Assembly: GCA_964599375.1 (NCBI GenBank)
Contig: CAZREW010000007.1
Span: 1-64,000, forward strand
Direction of reading: 5' to 3'
Length of the DNA: 64,000 nt
From: JAUWCL01 sp964599375
Lineage (GTDB): Bacteria > Krumholzibacteriota > Krumholzibacteriia > Krumholzibacteriales > Krumholzibacteriaceae
Part shown: positions 1-8,812 of the stretch, piece after piece
How the letters are laid out: every line of letters starts with the position of its first letter
Position numbering within the stretch: the stretch's first letter is position 1
Notes under the pieces: generated by a model
What the model was told of the DNA's origin: nothing
Databases searched by the model: none
The model's input: only the letters and a program-made list of their open reading frames with translations
Position numbers and translations under genes: made by a program

Positions 1-577
1 TCTCGGGGTCCTCGATATCCTTGCCGAAATATGTCAGTCCCTTCTCGAGTGTCTCGAGAGCCTTTTCGCAGTCGTCCAGTTCGCTGTATACATTTGCGAG
101 CATCACATAAGCATCGTAGTGAGTCTCTCGCGTCTCGATCGCCTTGTTCAGGGCTACCACTGCATCCGCCAGCTCGCCCTGCTTCCATAAAGCCTCTCCC
201 TTGTGCCGCCAGGGGCAGGACCACTTGGGGCTCTTCTCGTTAAGGACCTCGTAGATGGGGATCGCCTCGTCGTACCTGCCCAGCTCGAGCAGGATGTTCC
301 CGTAGCTGAACTGGTTCTTGCTGCTCAGCTCGGACATGTTCTCTTCGAGGATCCCAAGGTTCTTTTCCATCTCTATCATGTTGATGTACGCGAGTACCAC
401 CGCCGCGCCGTAGTCGGACGAGTCGGCCCACATGGAATTGTAGTGCTCGAAGGCCTTCATGAAGTTCTCAGGGGTGCGGTCCTTCAGATAGATACTGAAA
501 AGCGAAGGGGTTTGCGCGGAAGCCACCGCAGGCATGAGAAACGCCACGGCGACAGCCAGTGTCAGAAGCTTCTTCAT
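1..577 (-). CDS. Exported TPR-repeat protein (3' end outside window)
   Basis: The reading frame is open from an ATG at 577 to the left edge, so the C-terminus is missing. The first 21 residues form a clear signal peptide: MKK, a hydrophobic core LLTLAVAVAFLMPAV, then a small-residue site ASA-Q. The mature part has at least two helix-turn-helix units of TPR type, for example GNILLELGRYDEAIPIYEVL and AYVMLANVYSELDDCEKAL. A purine-rich ribosome site, GGAAAGGAAAT, lies just before the start. The product is probably a periplasmic scaffold protein. The specific partner is unknown. Confidence 0.85.
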   Translation of the reverse strand, partial: MKKLLTLAVAVAFLMPAVASAQTPSLFSIYLKDRTPENFMKAFEHYNSMWADSSDYGAAVVLAYINMIEMEKNLGILEENMSELSSKNQFSYGNILLELGRYDEAIPIYEVLNEKSPKWSCPWRHKGEALWKQGELADAVVALNKAIETRETHYDAYVMLANVYSELDDCEKALETLEKGLTYFGKDIEDPE

Positions 578-929
578 CACAAGATTTCCTTTCCTCTTCC
601 CGCTCGTTCATTCCACGGAACACCATTTCCGGGAGTACGTTTTATCTGCCGTAAAAGGTCACCTGTCGACGATACCGGCGGTATCGACTCCATTCAATGC
701 ACCTCTATGTCCATATGAACGCATGAACCGGCAGATTCATGCGGAATTAATCAGACATCCTGCAAGAACAGGGTGCCAGAGGGGCCTGACCGCATAACTT
801 ATTCCGATTATGGATATTACGCCGTCATAACCTGGTAAGCGCGGGTGTGAGCCTTATAAATCCATTCTGCGCATCCACATGTCAGATCCACGGCTTGTGC
901 TCATATCCGCGTGCCAGACCTTCAGCCGT
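578..929. other. Intergenic region upstream of the exported TPR gene
   Basis: About 350 bases without a supported gene, between the leftward TPR gene and the 3' end of the leftward DMT transporter gene. It should hold the TPR gene promoter. The only clear structure is an inverted repeat at 670-686 (listed separately). Short open frames here lack ribosome sites and any recognisable family. Confidence 0.5.
670..686. promoter_or_regulatory. Inverted repeat, possible operator
   Basis: Perfect 7-base arms CGATACC and GGTATCG separated by GGC, about 95 bases upstream of the start of the exported TPR gene. The spacing and symmetry would suit a dimeric repressor or activator. No T-run follows, so it is unlikely to be a terminator. 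The role is inferred from position only. Confidence 0.3.
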
Positions 930-1772
930 TCACATCGGTAGGAGGATCAGCGCGACTGCCGCTATGACAAGCCCCGCCGTCGCGACAGGGCCGAGTCTTT
1001 CCTTCCATGCCACGAGAGCGAGAAGCGTCGACCCGAATATCACGGTGAGATTGATGAAGGGGAACGCTATCGAGGCGGGGACACCGCGCAGGGCAAGCAG
1101 CGTGAAGACCGTGCTGAAAAGATTCGGCACACCGAGCAGAAGGCCCAGCAGGATTGTCGGCCGGTCGAACGGCACGCGCCTCGCGAAGATGACAAGCCAG
1201 GTGAACAGAGCGGCTGAAGTGAAAAGGATCCATGTGAACACGAGTCTCTCCGAGTCGGGCGATATCTCTCTAAACGCTTTGAGCAGCACATCGCCAGTTC
1301 CCATGACCGCGAACATGGCCAGCATGAGAAACCAGAACCCGGCGCCGGTGTGCCTGTCCGTATCCTGTGCCTTTATCCCCAGCCCGAAGAGGATTATCGC
1401 GGCCGCTCCCGCCGCAAGGCCGCCCCACTGGTAAGGGCCCGGGATCTCGTTCCAGAAGAATATCGCCGCCACTACCGGCACGGCCACGGAAAGCCTCATG
1501 ACCGTCACGGCCACCGCGAGCGGCCCCTTCGAGATCCCCGCCATCAGCATTAGAAAACCGAAGACGTAGACGCCGCCCGTGATCGCTCCGAGGACAATCG
1601 TCCCCGGCGAAGGCAGGTCGAACCCGCCCCTCAGCAGAATGAAAGAGAGAGCGGATGCAAGGATGTAGTTCGCCCCCGCGAGCAGCAGCCTGTCGCCTCC
1701 CCGTCTTTCGTTTATCTTGAGTATGGCCGCTATCGATATCGAGCAGAGCGCGGCCGGCAGAAGCCAGATCAA
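930..1772 (-). CDS. DMT-superfamily (EamA-like) transporter
   Basis: A 280-residue integral membrane protein with about ten hydrophobic helices in two similar halves, the usual EamA/DMT layout. It presumably exports or imports a small metabolite across the inner membrane; the substrate cannot be read from the sequence. The start is TTG at 1772, and TTGA overlaps the stop of the upstream M2 peptidase gene. A G-rich ribosome site (GGGGGG) lies just upstream, so translation is probably coupled. It is the last gene of the dus-larB-larC operon. Confidence 0.8.
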   Translation of the reverse strand: MIWLLPAALCSISIAAILKINERRGGDRLLLAGANYILASALSFILLRGGFDLPSPGTIVLGAITGGVYVFGFLMLMAGISKGPLAVAVTVMRLSVAVPVVAAIFFWNEIPGPYQWGGLAAGAAAIILFGLGIKAQDTDRHTGAGFWFLMLAMFAVMGTGDVLLKAFREISPDSERLVFTWILFTSAALFTWLVIFARRVPFDRPTILLGLLLGVPNLFSTVFTLLALRGVPASIAFPFINLTVIFGSTLLALVAWKERLGPVATAGLVIAAVALILLPM

Positions 1773-3550
1773 TCAGCGCCCCCCGCGTCCCGTCTCTTTC
1801 CCGGCCCTTCATCGCGATCGGGACCCAGTCCAGCGTCCTGTCCCTTTTCCCGCCACTCGTCGCGGCCGACGCCCGGTCCGGCGAACTGCTCCACGAAGTA
1901 CTTCGCCTGGAGAGGCTCGCCCGTGACCATCTCGATATGCTTCGTCCAGGGGACTGTGTTACCTGGCCTGAATACCTTGTCGCGGAAATACTCCCCGACA
2001 GCGAGATCGCCGTAGATGCCCCGGCAGTCCGCGTCCCCGACCACCTCCGCGAGGATATGGTGATGAAGCTGCGAGGCGATCATCTCGCCCAGCATATAGT
2101 TGTGGTAGTAGACCGGGTTAGAGACTATGTGGATCTTGGACGCCCAGTCCGGCTCATCGCGCCCGTCCGGCCTGCGCACGAACTGATATCTTTCCACGAG
2201 GTCCCACCAGATGGTATTGAGGTCGCCGTCAGGATCCCTGTACAGCTCCCTCTCGAACCGGAACATGACCTGCGTCCAGCGGGTAAATATCAGCTGTTTC
2301 GCCCTCAGCGAACTTCGCACAGCGGGCGCCAGTGCGTCCGTCTCATCTTCGTCCAGACCGAGCGCGGCCGCGATCCAACGCGGGTCCTGAGCGAGCCTGC
2401 CGAAATACATCGCCACCGCCTCTGTCGTAGCGAGATGAGGGTACGACCTCAGCAGCCACGGGATCTCCCTCTGTATGTATTTGTCGTATGCGGCGTGCCC
2501 GAGCTCGTGAAGCATCGTCTCCATCCAGTAGACGTTGTCCTTCACGTTGCAAAGCACCCTTATATCGCCCTCGCGGTCGATATCGGTGCAGAAGGCATGC
2601 GGGTTCTTTCCGTCCCTTTCGTACAGATCGGAGGCTGCGATCACGTCGCCGACCGGCATACCTATGCTCTCGTAGAAATCAGCCGCCAGGGCGACGATGT
2701 CGCGCCCCCTGAAAAAGCCGTCCAGCCCGGCCATCTCACCGGAAGGAGCCTCCTGGAAGAAGGGATCGCTGTAATGCCAGGGGCGAAGCTCGTCCGCTGT
2801 GATCCCGAACCTCTTCGCCAGGTTTTTGTCGATCTCTTCCTTCAGCGCCCTGAAAGGCTCCGCCGTCAGTTCGTCTAGCTCGTCGAACAGGGCCGCCAGC
2901 GTCTCCTCGTCCTGCTCGCCGAGCGTAAGCGACATCGAATGGTAGTTGTCGAACCCTGCTTCCCGGGCGATCTGGTTACGCAGACGGACGAGATCGAGCA
3001 GATCGCCGGCGACTTCGCCGCCGACCGCCTTGCTGGCCTCCCATACCGCCCTGCGGTATTCGCCGTCGTCACTCTCCCTGAGCACCCCATATACGTCGTT
3101 CGTCGTCAGTCTCTTCCCGCCGACCTCCGCCCTGAAAACATTGAACCTGTTCTCCACCTTCGCCGAGAGTCCGACTATCCTGTCGAGAAGCCTCGGGTCC
3201 GCCTGGTTTCCCAGATATCTGAGGTAGAGCACGTCGGCCATCCTGACCAGCGAGGGATCCTTGAGCTTTCCTGAATCCCGCGCGTCACAGACTGTCTCGA
3301 ACCCGGCCCTGTCGGAATATATCCTCTCCAACTCCAGCCTGATATCGGAGTATTTCCTGAAATCCTCCTCCGACCCGCTCAGCGCCGCGTTCCAGTAGGC
3401 CAGCGATCCCTCTCTCTCAAGAGGCGCTACCGTCTCTACATGCTTCTCGATGAACATTCCAAAATCCATTTCCACATCCTTGCCGCATGAACCGACAACC
3501 GCGGCGAAGGCAGCCGCGATCATCATCGCCGTCAAGGAGCGTCCCTTCAT
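1769..3550 (-). CDS. M2 family (ACE-like) zinc dipeptidyl carboxypeptidase, lipoprotein
   Basis: A 593-residue protein of the angiotensin-converting-enzyme-like M2 family. The zinc site HELGH is at residues 348-352, followed by a Glu in TTEAVAM about 25 residues later, the usual third ligand position. The N-terminus MKGRSLTAMMIAAAFAAVVG followed by SC is a lipoprotein signal with a lipobox, so the enzyme is probably anchored in the envelope and trims dipeptides from oligopeptides. The frame is open up to 3694, but ATG at 3550 is preferred: it begins the signal peptide and its ATGA overlaps the stop of the upstream gene. Confidence 0.85.
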   Translation of the reverse strand: MKGRSLTAMMIAAAFAAVVGSCGKDVEMDFGMFIEKHVETVAPLEREGSLAYWNAALSGSEEDFRKYSDIRLELERIYSDRAGFETVCDARDSGKLKDPSLVRMADVLYLRYLGNQADPRLLDRIVGLSAKVENRFNVFRAEVGGKRLTTNDVYGVLRESDDGEYRRAVWEASKAVGGEVAGDLLDLVRLRNQIAREAGFDNYHSMSLTLGEQDEETLAALFDELDELTAEPFRALKEEIDKNLAKRFGITADELRPWHYSDPFFQEAPSGEMAGLDGFFRGRDIVALAADFYESIGMPVGDVIAASDLYERDGKNPHAFCTDIDREGDIRVLCNVKDNVYWMETMLHELGHAAYDKYIQREIPWLLRSYPHLATTEAVAMYFGRLAQDPRWIAAALGLDEDETDALAPAVRSSLRAKQLIFTRWTQVMFRFERELYRDPDGDLNTIWWDLVERYQFVRRPDGRDEPDWASKIHIVSNPVYYHNYMLGEMIASQLHHHILAEVVGDADCRGIYGDLAVGEYFRDKVFRPGNTVPWTKHIEMVTGEPLQAKYFVEQFAGPGVGRDEWREKGQDAGLGPDRDEGPGKRRDAGGAD

Positions 3551-3960
3551 CTCCGTTCTCCCGATGTAAGGGTGATCCTCCTGCCTTCGACCTCGAGCGA
3601 CGTCTTCGAGTAGGTTATCTTCTCTGCGATCATGCCGTCTTTGAATCTGATCAGGTCGATGCCTCTGCGTTTCTCGATCCTCCCATCGAAACATTTCGCG
3701 GGGCCCTCATAGATCCACGGAAAGACGACGGTCTGGCCCGCTTCGTCGATGACCATGTCCTCGCGGGTGAAACTGAACCCGCCTGCCCCGAACCATCCCG
3801 CCCAGGCCTTCCGTATATTCTCCCTGCCCTCGATCCTGAGGCCGGCCCAGGTCTCGAAGACAGCCGTCTCGCTGAAAAGGGCGACCACTTCGTCGAGGTC
3901 ATGGCGGTTCCACGCCTGCAGCCACTTTTCGACAGCCCCTGCAAGTTCTTCTCTTGTCAC
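3547..3960 (-). CDS. SnoaL-like / NTF2-fold protein
   Basis: A 137-residue protein with the SnoaL-like pattern: an N-terminal helix ending WLQAWNRHDLDEVVALF, then strands containing VFETWAG and a GRENIRKAWAGWF helix. The fold is a cone-shaped barrel used by small enzymes and binding proteins; no reaction can be assigned. It starts with GTG at 3960 behind a GGGGGA ribosome site and its stop overlaps the start of the peptidase gene. It has no signal peptide, so it is likely cytoplasmic, unlike its lipoprotein neighbours. Confidence 0.75.
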   Translation of the reverse strand: MTREELAGAVEKWLQAWNRHDLDEVVALFSETAVFETWAGLRIEGRENIRKAWAGWFGAGGFSFTREDMVIDEAGQTVVFPWIYEGPAKCFDGRIEKRRGIDLIRFKDGMIAEKITYSKTSLEVEGRRITLTSGERR

Positions 3961-4032
3961 TGTATTTCCCCCGCGGTCCGGCCTTTCATCAACATCATCT
4001 GTATCTTCAGCGCACCGGTCCCGGGCCTGTTG

Positions 4033-4782
4033 TCATTTCTCAAGCGCTTCGAGCCGCGCTCTCGCCGCGGCCGCCCATTCACTGCCGGAATCAAGCTCCA
4101 GGTACCTTCTCCAGGTCTCCTTCGCCTTCGACTCATCACCCATCTTCTCCTGGCATACGGCGAGGGAGTAGAGCGACTGGAGATGACCGGGGTCGGCGTC
4201 GAGCGCCTGGAGGAAAGTCTTCGCCGCCTGATTGTAATCACCCTGGTAAAACCTCGAGTTTCCCAGCGCGAAATAATAACGGGCATTCCCCGGCTCTTTC
4301 ATCACCAGGTCCTCGAGGACCGTCTCGGCATTGCTCTGCAGGCCGAGCTTCTGATATGTGACGGCCAGATTGAACGACGCTTCGCGCAGACCGGGATCCT
4401 TTTCGAGGGCCTCTCTGAATCTTTCGACGGCGCCGGCGTAATCTCCGCTTACCGCGAGATCGAGCCCCTCATTATAGACCGCCGCAGCGTCGAGCCGCGA
4501 TTCGAGCTTGTCCAGATCGCCTGGAGAAAGGGGGATGCGGATGCCCTTCCCGGCAGGTGGCGGCGCGGAATGGTCGGCGCCGTTGAAATCCGCCAGCGCC
4601 TCCGCTCTGGACGCGGACCCGTAGTAATCCTCGGAGATAGAGGCCCAGCTCTCACCCGGAACGACCTTGTGGGTGACAGTGCCGGCGGGAATACCTGTGC
4701 CGACATTCTTCCCGCCGCCGCCGCAAGAAGCGATCGCGGCGGCAAGGACCAGAGGCAGCATGCCCGTACAGAAGCGGTTCAC
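4033..4782 (-). CDS. Lipoprotein with LysM domain and TPR repeats
   Basis: A 249-residue protein. Residues 1-20 form a lipoprotein signal ending ASC. Residues about 36-84 resemble a LysM peptidoglycan-binding module (HKVVPGESWASISEDYYG). Residues about 98-245 form three to four TPR units. It is probably tethered to an envelope membrane while touching the cell wall, and could scaffold an envelope complex. The start is GTG at 4782, overlapping the larC stop (GTGA). Confidence 0.8.
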   Translation of the reverse strand: MNRFCTGMLPLVLAAAIASCGGGGKNVGTGIPAGTVTHKVVPGESWASISEDYYGSASRAEALADFNGADHSAPPPAGKGIRIPLSPGDLDKLESRLDAAAVYNEGLDLAVSGDYAGAVERFREALEKDPGLREASFNLAVTYQKLGLQSNAETVLEDLVMKEPGNARYYFALGNSRFYQGDYNQAAKTFLQALDADPGHLQSLYSLAVCQEKMGDESKAKETWRRYLELDSGSEWAAAARARLEALEK

Positions 4783-6104
4783 TTCTTCCCTCCACCTTTT
4801 CCCCCGGCCGCGCCTCCCGATCCGCCGCGCTTTTTTCTCTTAACGGTCGTCGAGGCGGCGATTGCGGCCTCGAACACCTGCCTTACCGCCACTCCATGCT
4901 CCTTCGCGGCTTTCCTGCACGACTCATATTCGGGTGCCCTCTTGACTCCTCCGCCGGGAAGGACGGCCTGCTTGACCGCGATCCGGCCGTAAGGGGTGTC
5001 GACGTAGACGGACGAACGCTTCAGCTCGATCCGCTCCTCGTACCCGATCCTGACTCCTATGGTAGTGGTCTCCTCGAAGAGCGATCCCGCGAGCCTGTCG
5101 ACCGAGCCGGGCTGGCAAAGCACCGTAAGGAGGACTCCGGGACGGTTCTTCTTCATCGCGACAGGAGACATGAACACATCCAGGGCCCCCTCGTCGAACA
5201 GCTTCTCCTGCACGTACCCGAAAAGCTCCGGCGTCATGTCATCTATAGTCGTCCTGATGACCGTGACCAGACCGCGCGGAGCATCCTTTCCCGCCCCGGC
5301 CGATCCCTCGCCGGAGCCCGTCCCCGGCCCCGTGCATGCAGCGGCGCGGAGCATCCCCGGCTCGCCCCCCTTCTCCCTGGTCCCGGCTGCATATACGACT
5401 TTATCGACCCGAAGCGGCAATTCGGCCGGCAGCTCGTCCGCGAACGCGACTGCAAGCGCCGCACCGGTCGGAGTGACGACCTCCCCCTCGAGACTGCCGA
5501 AACTGAAGGTCCTTCCCTTGAGCACCTCGAGCGTCGCCGGCGCCGGAAGGGGCAGTGTCCCGTGCGAGAACGTGACCGTACCGCTTCCAAGGACGAACGG
5601 CCTGTGGTAAAGCTTCGGGGACCCGAGAAGGGACAGCGCCACGGCAGTCCCCACGATATCTACGATCGAGTCCACCGCGCCCACCTCGTGGAAATGGACG
5701 TGACCGGTCGGGACGCCGTGTATCCTGCCTTCGGCAGCGCCGAGTATGGTGAACGCCTTCGTTGCCGCCTCCTTCACATCCGCGCCGAGCTTCGACCGCC
5801 TTATCATCGAAAGGATCGCTGAGAGGTCCCTCGGTCTCGCTTTCACAGGGCAGATGACCCTCGCCCTTACCGCGGTCACTCCTTTTCTTTTGACCCTGCC
5901 CGAGACGATACGGAATCTCTCGAGCCCGGGGAGCGAGGCGACCTGCCTCTCCACCTCCCGCCTGTCCGCGCCGAGCGCCATCAGGCAACCCAGAAACATG
6001 TCGCCGCTCAGTCCCATCGATGGATCGAGAACGATCGTGTCTATGAATCGCTTCGGCTGCGCGGCTCTCCCCGTATTTTTTTTATTCCTGTCAGATAACG
6101 GCAT
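4779..6104 (-). CDS. larC: LarC nickel insertase for the nickel-pincer cofactor
   Basis: A 441-residue LarC-family protein, which inserts nickel into the pyridinium dithiocarboxylate nucleotide to make the NPN cofactor of lactate racemase-type enzymes. Typical motifs are SMGLSGDMFLGCLMALGAD near residue 30 and HVHFHEVGAVDSIVDIVG near residue 140. The frame is open much further upstream, but that part lies inside larB. ATG at 6104 has AGGGG before it and gives the family N-terminus. The gene is one intact frame, unlike the split larC1/larC2 of some lactobacilli. The C-terminus is a Gly/Lys-rich tail. larE and larA are not in the window. Confidence 0.9.
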   Translation of the reverse strand: MPLSDRNKKNTGRAAQPKRFIDTIVLDPSMGLSGDMFLGCLMALGADRREVERQVASLPGLERFRIVSGRVKRKGVTAVRARVICPVKARPRDLSAILSMIRRSKLGADVKEAATKAFTILGAAEGRIHGVPTGHVHFHEVGAVDSIVDIVGTAVALSLLGSPKLYHRPFVLGSGTVTFSHGTLPLPAPATLEVLKGRTFSFGSLEGEVVTPTGAALAVAFADELPAELPLRVDKVVYAAGTREKGGEPGMLRAAACTGPGTGSGEGSAGAGKDAPRGLVTVIRTTIDDMTPELFGYVQEKLFDEGALDVFMSPVAMKKNRPGVLLTVLCQPGSVDRLAGSLFEETTTIGVRIGYEERIELKRSSVYVDTPYGRIAVKQAVLPGGGVKRAPEYESCRKAAKEHGVAVRQVFEAAIAASTTVKRKKRGGSGGAAGGKGGGKK

Positions 6105-6112
6105 GAAAACCC

Positions 6113-6871
6113 CTATTCGTCCTGATATATCCTGCGGCAGACGACCGCTGCCGCGTAGGCGGCGCCGAAACCATTGTCGATGTTGACGACGGTGACTCCA
6201 CCGGCGCAGCTGTTGAGCATCGTCAGAAGAGCAGCGAGCCCGCCGAAGCTTGCCCCGTAGCCGATGCTCGTGGGTACAGCTATGACCGGAGCGTCGGCCA
6301 TCCCGGCTACGACGCTCGCCAGAGCGCCTTCCATCCCGGCCACCACTATTATAACATCGGCCTCCTTGATCTCCTCCCAGGACGAGAGGAGCCGGTGAAG
6401 GCCGGCCACCCCGACATCGTAAAACCTTTCTACCCTGCAACCGAGGTACTGCGCAGTGAGCGCCGCCTCCTCCGAGACGGGCCTGTCGGAAGTCCCGCCG
6501 GCAACGACGGCGACAGATCCCCTTTCCACCGGGGCCGACTGCTTCACGGCGAAAAGCCGGCCGTCCTCGTGATAGACGGCCCCATCGATCGACTGGGATA
6601 CCGCCGCAAACTGTTCCGGAGAGCACCTTGTCGCGAGCAGATCGGACCCGTGCCCGATTATCCTGGTCGCTATGCCGGATATCTGCTCCGCGGTCTTGCC
6701 CTCGCAGAAGATCACCTCGGGAAATCCGCGTCTAAGTTCCCGGTGATGATCGATCCGTGCGTAACCTGTGTCCTCGAAAGGCAGCTTCCGCAGACGTTCG
6801 AACGCCTCTTCGACGCTGGTCTTTCCGCCCGCTACTTCGCCGAGGAGTCTTTTCAGGCTGTCTCGGTCCAT
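6113..6871 (-). CDS. larB: LarB, pyridinium dicarboxylate nucleotide synthase
   Basis: A 252-residue protein of the PurE-like LarB family, which carboxylates and hydrolyses nicotinic acid adenine dinucleotide in the first step of nickel-pincer cofactor synthesis. Characteristic stretches are VVAGGTSDRPVSEEAALTA, VPTSIGYGASFGGLAALLTM and VNIDNGFGAAYAAAV. ATG at 6871 is chosen because GGAGAAAAA lies just before it and the product then begins as in relatives; the 5' end overlaps the dus gene by 19 bases. larC follows after 8 bases. Confidence 0.9.
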   Translation of the reverse strand: MDRDSLKRLLGEVAGGKTSVEEAFERLRKLPFEDTGYARIDHHRELRRGFPEVIFCEGKTAEQISGIATRIIGHGSDLLATRCSPEQFAAVSQSIDGAVYHEDGRLFAVKQSAPVERGSVAVVAGGTSDRPVSEEAALTAQYLGCRVERFYDVGVAGLHRLLSSWEEIKEADVIIVVAGMEGALASVVAGMADAPVIAVPTSIGYGASFGGLAALLTMLNSCAGGVTVVNIDNGFGAAYAAAVVCRRIYQDE

Positions 6872-7854
6872 TTTTTCTCCATGTCCTCCCTGAGTTCGTA
6901 TATTATCCCCTCCGCGTCGGCCAGCGACCCGGCGGTCGAAAGCCTCATGCGGTAGTCCTTGATGTCGGGTAGCCCCCTGAGGAACCACCTGTACTGCTTG
7001 CGCATCTCTACGACGGCCCGTTTCCCGCCCTTCCACTCCTGCTCCATGCGAGCCAGCCTGATCATCACCCCGGTCTTTTCCTCAGGACCTGGTTCTGTCC
7101 AGGGCAGCCCGCCTACGGCCGCCTTTATCTCACTGAACACCCAGGGGCGCCCGAACGCGCCCCTGCCTATCATAACAGTTTCACATCCCGTTATCCCGAC
7201 TATTTTCCGGTAATCATCCGCTCCCCTGACGTCTCCGCTCGCGACTACGTCGATCGACAGGGCCTCGCGCAGCCTGGCAAGCTGCGTCCAGTCGGCCTCA
7301 CCTGAGAAGAGCTGAGTGCGGTACCTGGGATGAAGGGTCACTGCCGCAGCGCCCGCGGATTCCAGGGTCTGCCCGGCTTCGATGTAATTCTCCTCCGCGG
7401 GGCTCCATCCGCTCCGGATCTTCGCGGTGACGGGGACCGAAGAGGCTGCGACGGCCGCCTCGCAGATCCTGCCCATCATGCCGAGATCGCGCATCAGGGC
7501 CGAGCCGCCGTTGCGCCTGATCACCTTCTTGACCGGACACCCGAAATTGAGGTCTATAAAGGCCGGACCGGTACGCGAGACAAGAGCTGCCGCCTCGGCG
7601 AAGGCCGCTGGGTCGGAGCCGAAGAGCTGCACTCCCACGGGACCTTCTCCCGGCATCCGTTCTATCAGGCGGGCGGTCTTGTCGCCGCCTCTTATAAGCC
7701 CGTCGGCGCTTACCATCTCCGTCACGGCGAAATCGGCGCCGTACTCGAAACAGAGCAGCCGGAAGGGCGCGTCCGACCAGCCTGCCAGGGGGGCCAGGCC
7801 GACCGAGGTCCCGGCAAAAGGCGAGCGCTTTCTCGGCTGAGGTCTATCGGCCAT
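6853..7854 (-). CDS. dus: tRNA-dihydrouridine synthase
   Basis: A 333-residue FMN-dependent enzyme that reduces uridines in tRNA to dihydrouridine. The TIM-barrel N-terminus LAPLAGWSDAPFRLLC is typical. The catalytic Cys lies in DLNFGCPVKKVIRRNGGSAL near residue 105, and MIGRGAFGRPWVF marks the phosphate-binding end of the barrel. The C-terminal helical part matches the DusB-like type, but the subfamily is not certain. It appears to be the first gene of the operon that continues into larBC. Confidence 0.9.
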   Translation of the reverse strand: MADRPQPRKRSPFAGTSVGLAPLAGWSDAPFRLLCFEYGADFAVTEMVSADGLIRGGDKTARLIERMPGEGPVGVQLFGSDPAAFAEAAALVSRTGPAFIDLNFGCPVKKVIRRNGGSALMRDLGMMGRICEAAVAASSVPVTAKIRSGWSPAEENYIEAGQTLESAGAAAVTLHPRYRTQLFSGEADWTQLARLREALSIDVVASGDVRGADDYRKIVGITGCETVMIGRGAFGRPWVFSEIKAAVGGLPWTEPGPEEKTGVMIRLARMEQEWKGGKRAVVEMRKQYRWFLRGLPDIKDYRMRLSTAGSLADAEGIIYELREDMEKKWTETA

Positions 7855-7931
7855 GGGGCTACTCCCGTCAGAGGCTCCTGCCTGAGCCCGTAACAGACAC
7901 TCCTGTCACTGGCTCCCGAGGGCGGATACCG

Positions 7932-8765
7932 TCACAGGCTGTGCGGCACCAGATAAAGGATCATGCTGAGGACCGAGGCTATGATGACGGCTATGGCAAA
8001 GACGCCCGGACCGGCAAGGTCGCGTCCCGTTCTCCTGTTCGCGAAACTCTTCCATACCATGGCCGCCACTATCACCCAGAAGATTGCGATCAGCTGGGTC
8101 TTGTTGTCGGTGATGTCGTACCCGAACGGGAAACCCTCCCAGACGGGGCCGAACCTCTGCCAGTTGAGGACGAATCCGAGCGGCCAGCCGCCGAGGAAGG
8201 TAAAGAGCAGGACCCATCGCGTCTGAGCTACGGTGAACTCCTTGTCCTCTCCCATGAAAAGGATGGCGAAGGCTCCGATCGATGCCTCTATGATGAAGAA
8301 AAAGGCCGCGAACATGCAGAGGATATGCAGGATAAGGACCGTAACCGAGATTTCTCCCTTGTATTTGACTAGAAAATATCCCGTCTGCGAAGACGCCGTG
8401 GCTATGCCGGTACCAGACTCTTCTGTACTTATAAAGAGAAAACCGTACTCGATCCTCTCCCCCTTCTCCCTGTTGGGGAGCCGCGCCGACCAGGTGCCGC
8501 TGGAGACCTCGGACATGGCTATCGTATCGGGCTCATCTGTGCCTGGAACCCGGTAGATCACGTCAACGCCTATCTCGACCGGGGGATCGACCTTCAGGGT
8601 GATCTCGGGCTGGCCCGGCCCGACCTGCTCGTACACGGTCGAATGGGTCATATGCGCGCCACCGAAGTCCGCTTCCATCTCGAAAGGCCTGTTTCTCGAT
8701 ATTCTCCTTGCAACGATGAATATGAGCAGTGTAATCAGTATTCCTGCGAGTACGCGTTTTCTCAT
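7932..8765 (-). CDS. Unknown membrane protein with extracytoplasmic domain
   Basis: 277 residues with no family I recognise. Residues 4-20 form an N-terminal anchor. Residues about 25-140 look like a beta-rich domain outside the membrane (VGPGQPEITLKVDPPVEIGV, YRVPGTDEPDTIAM). About four hydrophobic helices follow, near 143-170, 185-205, 222-243 and 253-275. It may sense or move a small solute, but nothing in the sequence fixes that. It has its own ATG and sits just upstream of dus on the same strand. Confidence 0.6.
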   Translation of the reverse strand: MRKRVLAGILITLLIFIVARRISRNRPFEMEADFGGAHMTHSTVYEQVGPGQPEITLKVDPPVEIGVDVIYRVPGTDEPDTIAMSEVSSGTWSARLPNREKGERIEYGFLFISTEESGTGIATASSQTGYFLVKYKGEISVTVLILHILCMFAAFFFIIEASIGAFAILFMGEDKEFTVAQTRWVLLFTFLGGWPLGFVLNWQRFGPVWEGFPFGYDITDNKTQLIAIFWVIVAAMVWKSFANRRTGRDLAGPGVFAIAVIIASVLSMILYLVPHSL

Positions 8766-8812
8766 CGTCGACCTCCATTGCGTTTCGATATGAAAGATAA
8801 TACCTTACGATT

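Noticed and set aside
1937..2878. 313-residue plus-strand frame opposite the M2 peptidase
   Set aside because: It is a shadow of the GC-rich peptidase gene with no recognisable domain; the minus-strand gene has a full zinc motif.
4779..6626. 615-residue reading of larC from an upstream start
   Set aside because: The extra N-terminal part lies antiphase inside larB and is Arg/Gly-rich shadow sequence; ATG 6104 has a ribosome site and the family N-terminus.
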